DNA of 64,000 nucleotides, taken from Fuerstiella sp. Lineage in GTDB: Bacteria > Planctomycetota > Planctomycetia > Planctomycetales > Planctomycetaceae. Location: the NCBI GenBank assembly GCA_022447185.1, contig JAKVAY010000037.1:84447-148446 (forward strand), given 5' to 3'. Positions 58,907 through 64,000 of this stretch are shown in pieces; within the stretch, counting starts at the first letter, position 1; every line of letters starts with the position of its first letter. Under the pieces are notes generated by a model that saw only the letters and a list, made by a program, of their open reading frames with translations, ran no database searches and was not told the origin of the DNA. Position numbers and translations under genes: made by a program.

Positions 58907-60121
58907 TCATTCTGTCACATGACTGGAACTCGCTGATCGCACTGCAGAAACAATATACCCGCCCGCAACACGTGTGTTCAGCAATTGTCCGTCTGACAAT
59001 CCATCGACTGATGTGATCAAACGACCATCGACGTCAGTTGTCAGTGAATACCCGCGTGCCAGTACTTTGAGAGGGCTGAGTGCGTCTAGTGATGCTGCTG
59101 TCGCTGTCAGTTTCTGACGACAGCGTTCGATGCGCAGATCAATTGCCCTCTGAGCACGTTCTGCCAGTTCATCCAGTCGCTGACGACGATCATCAATCAG
59201 TGTCATGGGCTTCCGAAAAACAGATCTCGCCCGGATCGCCGCCAACTGCAGTCGGTGCTGCTCAACACGTCCTGAAACACTGCGATGCATACGCTGTGCC
59301 AACTGTGAAATCTGTTGTCGCACCTCGGCACGCGACGGTACGACCAGTTCGGCCGCTTCACTCGGTGTCAATGCCCGACGGTCAGCAACCAGATCGGATA
59401 TCGAGATGTCCGTTTCATGACCAACGGCAGAGACAACCGGAACGATGCAGTCGGCGATCGCGCGAGCCACAACTTCTTCGTTGAACGCCCATAGATCCTC
59501 CAGACTGCCTCCTCCTCGACCTGTAATGACCACATCCACATCCGGAACACGTTCGACAGCATTGAGTGCACTCGCAATTCGCGCTGCAGCACCTGGTCCC
59601 TGGACGGGCACCGGCAGGATCACAACACGTGCGGCAGGCCAGCGGCGCACAATGACCTGAATCATGTCTCTCACAGCTGCACTGGCAGGACTGGTGATCA
59701 GTGCGATTCGCCGCGGAAACTTCGGTAATGACCGCTTGCGTTCTTCGTCAAACAGGCCATCTGCAGCCAGGTTTTCTTTGAGTTGCCGAAATGCGAGTTC
59801 GAGTTCGCCAAATCCCTGAGGCGTCAGCCGATTGATAATGAACTGACAATTTCCGCGGGCCACGTAAACCTGCAGGCCACCAGTGGCCAGGACCTGGAGT
59901 CCGTCTTTCGGTTCAAACTTCAAGCGTGAAGCGGTGCTCCGCCAGATGACGGCACCAATCTCAGCACCGTCATCCTTGAGCGTCAGGTACCAGTGTCCGG
60001 CGGGTGATTTTCGACAATTGGAAACTTCCGCTTCGACACAACACGGTGGCAATGCAGTCTCTACAACTTCTTTAAAGGCTGAAACCAATTCGGTCACACT
60101 GACAATTGGCAGGTCGTTCAC
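58907..60121 (-). CDS. xseA: exodeoxyribonuclease VII large subunit
   Basis: A 404-residue nuclease subunit for single-stranded DNA degradation. An N-terminal OB fold (VEAEVSNCRKSPAGHWYLTLKD) is followed by the catalytic core with LITSPASAAVRDMI and DVDVVITGRGGGSLEDLWAFNEE, and by AVGHETDISISDLVADRRALTPSEAAEL, quoted here only as the family's conserved block. A coiled region and C-terminal domain complete it. GTG start at 60121 overlaps the terC stop (GTGA), with GGAG seven bases upstream, so translation is coupled to terC. The small subunit xseB is not found downstream. Confidence 0.95.
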   Translation of the reverse strand: MNDLPIVSVTELVSAFKEVVETALPPCCVEAEVSNCRKSPAGHWYLTLKDDGAEIGAVIWRSTASRLKFEPKDGLQVLATGGLQVYVARGNCQFIINRLTPQGFGELELAFRQLKENLAADGLFDEERKRSLPKFPRRIALITSPASAAVRDMIQVIVRRWPAARVVILPVPVQGPGAAARIASALNAVERVPDVDVVITGRGGGSLEDLWAFNEEVVARAIADCIVPVVSAVGHETDISISDLVADRRALTPSEAAELVVPSRAEVRQQISQLAQRMHRSVSGRVEQHRLQLAAIRARSVFRKPMTLIDDRRQRLDELAERAQRAIDLRIERCRQKLTATAASLDALSPLKVLARGYSLTTDVDGRLITSVDGLSDGQLLNTRVAGGYIVSAVRSASSSHVTE

Positions 60122-60870
60122 GATTCCACTCCACGGCGTCGCAATTGAATATTGATCATTTCCACGACCAGAGAGAATGACATCGCAAAATAGATATAGG
60201 CCTTATTGACCTCGGTGCCGATAGCCTCAGCTACCAGCATCACCCCAATCAGAATCAGAAAACTGAGCGCCAACACTTTGAGCGTGGGATGGCGGCTGAC
60301 GAAACGGCTGATACGTTCCGCAAACAGCAGCATCACGATGATGGAAATTACTACGGCTGTGATCATAACACTCAGGTTTTCCGCCATGCCAATGGCGGTG
60401 ATGACAGAGTCCAGCGAAAACACGATGTCAAGAATGGCGATCTGTATCAGTACTGCTGTGAATCCCGAGGTCTTTGTCACCACATGGTCATCATTCGCAC
60501 CTTCAAATTGACGGTGGATTTCCAAAACGCTCTTGCCGATCAAAAACAACCCGCCACCGACAAGGATCATGTCTCGCCACGAGACATTGTAGATATCCTC
60601 CCAGTGTTGTGGATTGGTCTGTTTGATCCAGTCCTGAGAGAGTCCAATGACTCCAAGCGTAAAGACAGTGCCTGTGAGTCCCAGAACCCATTTGATTGCA
60701 GACAGCAGCACAACACGCGTCAGCATGGCCAGCAGAAGTCCAAGTCGTCGAGCAAGCGGCTGTTGAGCTTCCGGAAGTCGGTCTGTGAGAATTGTAATAA
60801 AAATAATATTGTCGATGCCCAGCACGATCTCCATAAGGGTCAACGCAAGCAAGGCAGCGATAGCATCCAT
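60118..60870 (-). CDS. TerC-family integral membrane protein
   Basis: A 250-residue protein with about seven membrane segments. The TerC signatures are LGIDNIIFI in the first helix and FSLDSVITAIG in a later helix, both with a membrane-embedded Asp. Members take part in metal-ion (manganese, tellurite) homeostasis and loading of exported enzymes. AGGAA lies seven bases upstream of the ATG. The last codons overlap the xseA start. The link with the nuclease is probably only genomic. Confidence 0.92.
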   Translation of the reverse strand: MDAIAALLALTLMEIVLGIDNIIFITILTDRLPEAQQPLARRLGLLLAMLTRVVLLSAIKWVLGLTGTVFTLGVIGLSQDWIKQTNPQHWEDIYNVSWRDMILVGGGLFLIGKSVLEIHRQFEGANDDHVVTKTSGFTAVLIQIAILDIVFSLDSVITAIGMAENLSVMITAVVISIIVMLLFAERISRFVSRHPTLKVLALSFLILIGVMLVAEAIGTEVNKAYIYFAMSFSLVVEMINIQLRRRGVES

Positions 60871-61386
60871 ATGTCATTCCTTCAGGTGTCATCAACGGAT
60901 ACGGCAACAGCTCGTTGAACGCCATAGGCAGGTAATGTCCGAAATGTCAGGACAGCGTACCACAGGGTGGTCATCGTTTGCGTACTCGGTGGTCGACGAC
61001 CTGTGTGTGAACCAAGCGAGCCGATTGCACGGAATCTTCCGGAAGCAGCGAATTTGAGTCAAGCAGGATGACGAACATCGAATTCAACTCCCGTTGAGGC
61101 TGCTGCGGATCACCTGATGGCTAAACGCAACCTAGGGTTCGACATCCCCTTCTTCTGACAAAAGCGACGGCGAGTTTAGGTTTAGGCTGTACGTTTCCAG
61201 GTGTTTTTCAGCATGTATGCCGGAGAGTACTCAGTTTCCTTCAGCAAGCCGGCTGATTGGTGTTCGGATAATCTCTCCCGTCATCACCGTCGCAACCTGT
61301 TACAGACTCCCGGCAAAGTCTGAGAACCCGACAGCAGCGTGTCCTGCATGCGCCAGTTGTCACGTGACACCTTGAGGGGAATTACA
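60871..61386. other. intergenic region upstream of the response regulator
   Basis: Separates terC (minus) from the regulator gene (plus). Contains a 12-bp palindrome at 61358-61369. No gene seen. Confidence 0.5.
61358..61369. promoter_or_regulatory. 12-bp palindrome TGTCACGTGACA
   Basis: A perfect palindrome with an E-box-like CACGTG core, ending 17 bp before the start codon of the response-regulator gene. It could be an autoregulatory operator, or could occur by chance. It overlaps no ribosome-binding site; GAGGGGA follows at 61374-61380. Confidence 0.35.
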
Positions 61387-62787
61387 ATGGCGACAGCCTA
61401 TTCCGGTTCGCTGCTGGTCGTAGATGATGACAAACACATTCGTGTTGCCATGGCGGATTACCTCCGCAGCCTCGGTTACCGTACTGAAACAGCTGGTGAT
61501 TGTTCTGAAGCCATCCGACGAATGGAAGAATTCCCGTTCGAAGTCGTGGTCTGCGATGTGAATCTGCCCGATCGTGACGGATTCGAACTGCTGCAGTGGG
61601 CACGGGAGAACTCCCCCGATGCGGCAATCATTCTGCTCACGGGTTTCGGAACAATCGAAAGTGCAGTCGAAGCCATTCGGATGGGTGCCTTCGATTATTT
61701 CACGAAACCGGTTATTGATGAAGAATTGAGTCTGTCGATTGAACGGGCAATCGGTCAGCGGCAACTCCTGAAGGAAAACATGAAGCTCAAGGCACAGCTC
61801 AATGAAAAGCACGGGCTCTCCAGCATCATCGGCAAAGACTACAAAATGCTGCGGATGTTTGAACTGATCGAAAGTGTGGCAGAGACACGAACGACGGTTC
61901 TGATTCTGGGCGAAAGCGGTACCGGTAAAACGGTGACTGCACGCAGTATTCATCAACTGAGTGATCGCAATGACCGACCATTCGTGGAAGTCGCATGTGG
62001 TGCTTTGCCTGACAGTCTGCTGGAAAGCGAACTGTTCGGTCATGTGGCGGGATCATTTACCGGAGCCACTCACGACAAGGTTGGCAAGTTCCTTCAGGCC
62101 GATGGTGGCACGCTGTTTCTGGATGAAATTGCAACAGCGTCACCTCAACTTCAGGTCAAACTCCTTCGGGTCCTTCAGGATCGGGAATTCGAACCAGTTG
62201 GAAGCAACGAGACACACAAGATCGACGTCCGTCTCATCCTGGCTACCAATGAAGACCTCGAACAGGCTGTCCAGCGCGGGGATTTTCGTGAGGACCTGTT
62301 TTACCGGATTAACGTCATCACATTGACGCAGCCCTCGCTGCGGGATCGAATTGGTGATATTCCACTTCTGGCAGAACATTATCTGTCTCAGTTCAACGAA
62401 CACACAGGCCGCAGCATTCACAGCATTGATGACGAGGCGATGCAGGCTCTGCAGCAATATCACTGGCCAGGCAACGTTCGTGAATTGCTGAACGTTCTTG
62501 AGCGAGCAGTCGTGTTGTCGCCCGGTGATGTGATTACCAAGAATGATTTACCGGAAAAACTCTGTGATGATCAGGGACCGGCAGCAGGCGTGGATGCTCA
62601 ACTGGGAACCGAATCTCTCAAGTCGGCACTGACGCTGTCAGAACGACAGTTGATTGTACAGGCTCTGGAAGCCAATGGCTGGAATCGCCAAAACACAGCC
62701 CGGACCCTGGGCATTAACCGCACAACGCTGTACAAAAAGATGAAACGATATGACATCGACTTTGAGTCTGTGTATAAGCATGTTTGA
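61387..62787 (+). CDS. NtrC-type response regulator (sigma-54 activator)
   Basis: A 466-residue transcription activator. Receiver domain 8-122 with acidic pocket DDD at 13-15, phosphorylation site Asp57 in VVCDVNLP and Lys107 in FTKP. The AAA+ domain has Walker A GESGTGKT near 175 and the sigma-54 contact loop reads GSFTGA near 221, where GAFTGA is canonical. Arginine-finger and sensor motifs are present, and GNVREL is near 362. The C-terminal Fis-type HTH is [28 protein letters not shown] seven bases upstream of the ATG is strong. There is no adjacent histidine kinase, so it is an orphan. Confidence 0.95.
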   Translation: MATAYSGSLLVVDDDKHIRVAMADYLRSLGYRTETAGDCSEAIRRMEEFPFEVVVCDVNLPDRDGFELLQWARENSPDAAIILLTGFGTIESAVEAIRMGAFDYFTKPVIDEELSLSIERAIGQRQLLKENMKLKAQLNEKHGLSSIIGKDYKMLRMFELIESVAETRTTVLILGESGTGKTVTARSIHQLSDRNDRPFVEVACGALPDSLLESELFGHVAGSFTGATHDKVGKFLQADGGTLFLDEIATASPQLQVKLLRVLQDREFEPVGSNETHKIDVRLILATNEDLEQAVQRGDFREDLFYRINVITLTQPSLRDRIGDIPLLAEHYLSQFNEHTGRSIHSIDDEAMQALQQYHWPGNVRELLNVLERAVVLSPGDVITKNDLPEKLCDDQGPAAGVDAQLGTESLKSALTLSERQLIVQALEANGWNRQNTARTLGINRTTLYKKMKRYDIDFESVYKHV

Positions 62788-63009
62788 TCTCTCAACGGCG
62801 CTGCAAAATAATGAGTAATCGAGGTGCCGGAAAAAGAATGCGTCGGTTCCATCTTACAGCATGGACTGACTGCGTTTGACGGCCAGACAATCGTCGTCTG
62901 GGCATCAATGATCGGTACGATGGCCGTCAGACAGCTCATCGTGTCAATCTTCATCAGGGCACCGCTGATTGCCATAAGTTCCAGCAGTTTCCAGGGGGGA
63001 GGGAATCAC
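62788..63009. other. spacer between regulator and nitroreductase
   Basis: Contains GGGGGGAGGG at 62994-63003, an unusually strong ribosome-binding site, followed by six bases and then the ATC codon discussed for the nitroreductase. An open frame from 62824 leads in, but that part is hydrophobic and unlike a nitroreductase. Confidence 0.5.
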
Positions 63010-63591
63010 ATCCACTCAGACGCCGTCTCAGAATTGATTCGACGACGCCGAAGTATCAAGCCGTCACAGTTTAATACTCAACGGATTGATGACTCCGTTG
63101 TCTCGGTACTGCTGGAAAACGCCAACTGGGCTCCGACACACGGGATGACTGAACCGTGGCGGTTCTTCGTATTTAGCGACACCGCCAGGGAATCGCTTGG
63201 TCACGCACTGGCTGGAATTTATCGAACAATCACTCCGATGGATGTCTTGAAGCCCGCCAAGGCTGACAAGCTGGTTGAGTCCTGTCGGAGATCATCACAC
63301 GTCATTGCTGTCGCGATGAAGCGTCAGGACAGCCGGAAGATTCCCGAGATTGAAGAAATTGAGGCAGTTGCCTGCGCCGTACAGAATTTGCACCTCACGG
63401 CAACCGCTTATGGTCTGGCGGGTTATTGGTCATCAGGGAAGGCAATCTGCAGCGATCAGTTTCGCGATTTCCTGACACTTGGACCCGACGATCGGATTCT
63501 GGGACTGTTCTATCTCGGCTATACAGATGACGAGTGGCCAGACGGCCACCGTTCCCCCGCAGCCGACAAAATTCAATGGTTCCGAGAATAG
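63010..63591 (+). CDS. nitroreductase-family protein, apparent ATC start
   Basis: About 193 residues of a flavin-dependent nitroreductase. LIRRRRSIKPSQF is the N-terminal FMN-binding block and ANWAPTHGMTEPWRFFVF the substrate and flavin loop; TAYGLAGYWSSG and LGLFYLGYTD follow. The family normally starts a few residues before the RRRRSIKP block, which here falls on an ATC codon preceded by the very strong GGGAGGG six bases upstream. The nearest canonical in-frame alternatives (GTG well upstream, TTG at 63034) have no ribosome-binding site. The electron donor should be NAD(P)H; the substrate is unknown. Confidence 0.85.
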   Translation: MHSDAVSELIRRRRSIKPSQFNTQRIDDSVVSVLLENANWAPTHGMTEPWRFFVFSDTARESLGHALAGIYRTITPMDVLKPAKADKLVESCRRSSHVIAVAMKRQDSRKIPEIEEIEAVACAVQNLHLTATAYGLAGYWSSGKAICSDQFRDFLTLGPDDRILGLFYLGYTDDEWPDGHRSPAADKIQWFRE

Positions 63592-63819
63592 TTTGCCCGC
63601 TTTCGCCTTAGCAATCCGTTGAAAAGCCTCTGACGTGTACCGAAGACAAACTGAGGCAACTGCGTGTTTCCCTTGAAATACCGAATGCTAAAACGGTCCT
63701 GCTTGGTTTTGACCAGTCTGCCACCCAGGCCATGCAGCGAGAGCTTCTGATCAACACGCTTTCACTGACTCCCGGCACACACAAAAATCCCTGTGTTTTC
63801 TGCCGGACGCTTTACTCCA
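63592..63819. other. convergent intergenic region
   Basis: Between the nitroreductase (plus) and the zinc-ribbon protein (minus). No clear gene. Confidence 0.5.
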
Positions 63820-64000
63820 TCAACCATTGTGGCGAGTCGTGAGCTCGTAGACCGGCCATTCTTTTCCGCAATGGTTGCAGTGGAACCCGACGATTGTTGC
63901 TGTCCCCGGGATCGGTCTGTGGTTGTGACGGCTGAGCACTGCGTCTTCAAGCTCAACTGGCTCCACATCTGTGAGCTCACACTCAGGACAAACGCAGTTA
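63820..64000 (-). CDS. zinc-ribbon protein, 5' end beyond the window
   Basis: The last 59 codons of a minus-strand gene that continues past the right edge. CPEC near the N-terminal end of what is visible and CNHC about 35 residues later form a four-cysteine zinc ribbon. The C-terminus GKEWPVYELTTRHNG ends at a TGA at 63820. Function unknown. Confidence 0.7.
   Translation of the reverse strand, partial: NCVCPECELTDVEPVELEDAVLSRHNHRPIPGTATIVGFHCNHCGKEWPVYELTTRHNG

Overview
The window is bacterial chromosome and most likely comes from a marine-type planctomycete (Planctomycetia, possibly near Fuerstiella or Gimesia). The evidence is the gene families: a Tat-exported DUF1501 protein and a decayed second copy, a DUF1080 protein, an iduronate-2-sulfatase-like sulfatase with a decayed sulfatase beside it, a DUF1573 protein, a WRGP-type PQQ-like propeller protein, a secreted leucine-rich-repeat protein, and many small membrane proteins of unknown function. 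Genes are loosely packed, both strands are used, and alternative starts (TTG, GTG, apparently one ATC) are frequent. I see no insertion sequence, prophage, CRISPR array or rRNA. Stable RNAs are RNase P RNA (22769-23178, minus) and tRNA-Arg(CCT) (27901-27974, plus).

Layout: 1-10.1 kb holds exported or catabolic proteins (DUF1501, DUF1080, aldehyde dehydrogenase, SelA-like PLP enzyme), pyrD, a GT39-like membrane glycosyltransferase and an LRR protein. 10.3-16.1 kb holds glgX with a perfect 28-bp palindrome upstream, then two membrane-anchored coiled-coil proteins (the second with an MreC-like end) plus an overlapping 37-residue membrane micro-protein, and a convergent DUF1573 pair. 16.3-27.2 kb is housekeeping: leuS, nadX with an aminotransferase, rnpB, an SDR, nadB and a COG0523 GTPase.

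27.9-43.2 kb is the most distinctive part. After tRNA-Arg comes a 1,263-residue fusion of a NodU/TobZ-type carbamoyltransferase with a PrmC-like methyltransferase. Next is a five-gene minus-strand operon: phnA, phnY, phnW, a polytopic membrane protein and a creatininase-fold amidohydrolase. phnW-phnY-phnA make a complete route from 2-aminoethylphosphonate through phosphonoacetaldehyde and phosphonoacetate to acetate and phosphate. The other two genes are not textbook members of that route. Divergent from the operon is an HpnZ-like alcohol dehydrogenase, followed by a Tat-exported gamma-glutamyltransferase-family protein and a UxuA-like protein whose start overlaps a DUF1501 relic.

43.6-64 kb holds a secreted protein, a PQQ-like propeller, small unknown proteins, a Cu/Zn-efflux-type permease with a C-terminal HMA domain, a short GC-rich patch with its own reading frame, a sulfatase and a sulfatase relic, ilvN-ilvC, trpS-pyrC, a UbiA-family prenyltransferase, terC-xseA, an orphan NtrC-type regulator, a nitroreductase that seems to start at ATC, and the 3' part of a zinc-ribbon protein. 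All function calls come from reading motifs by eye; no database search was made.
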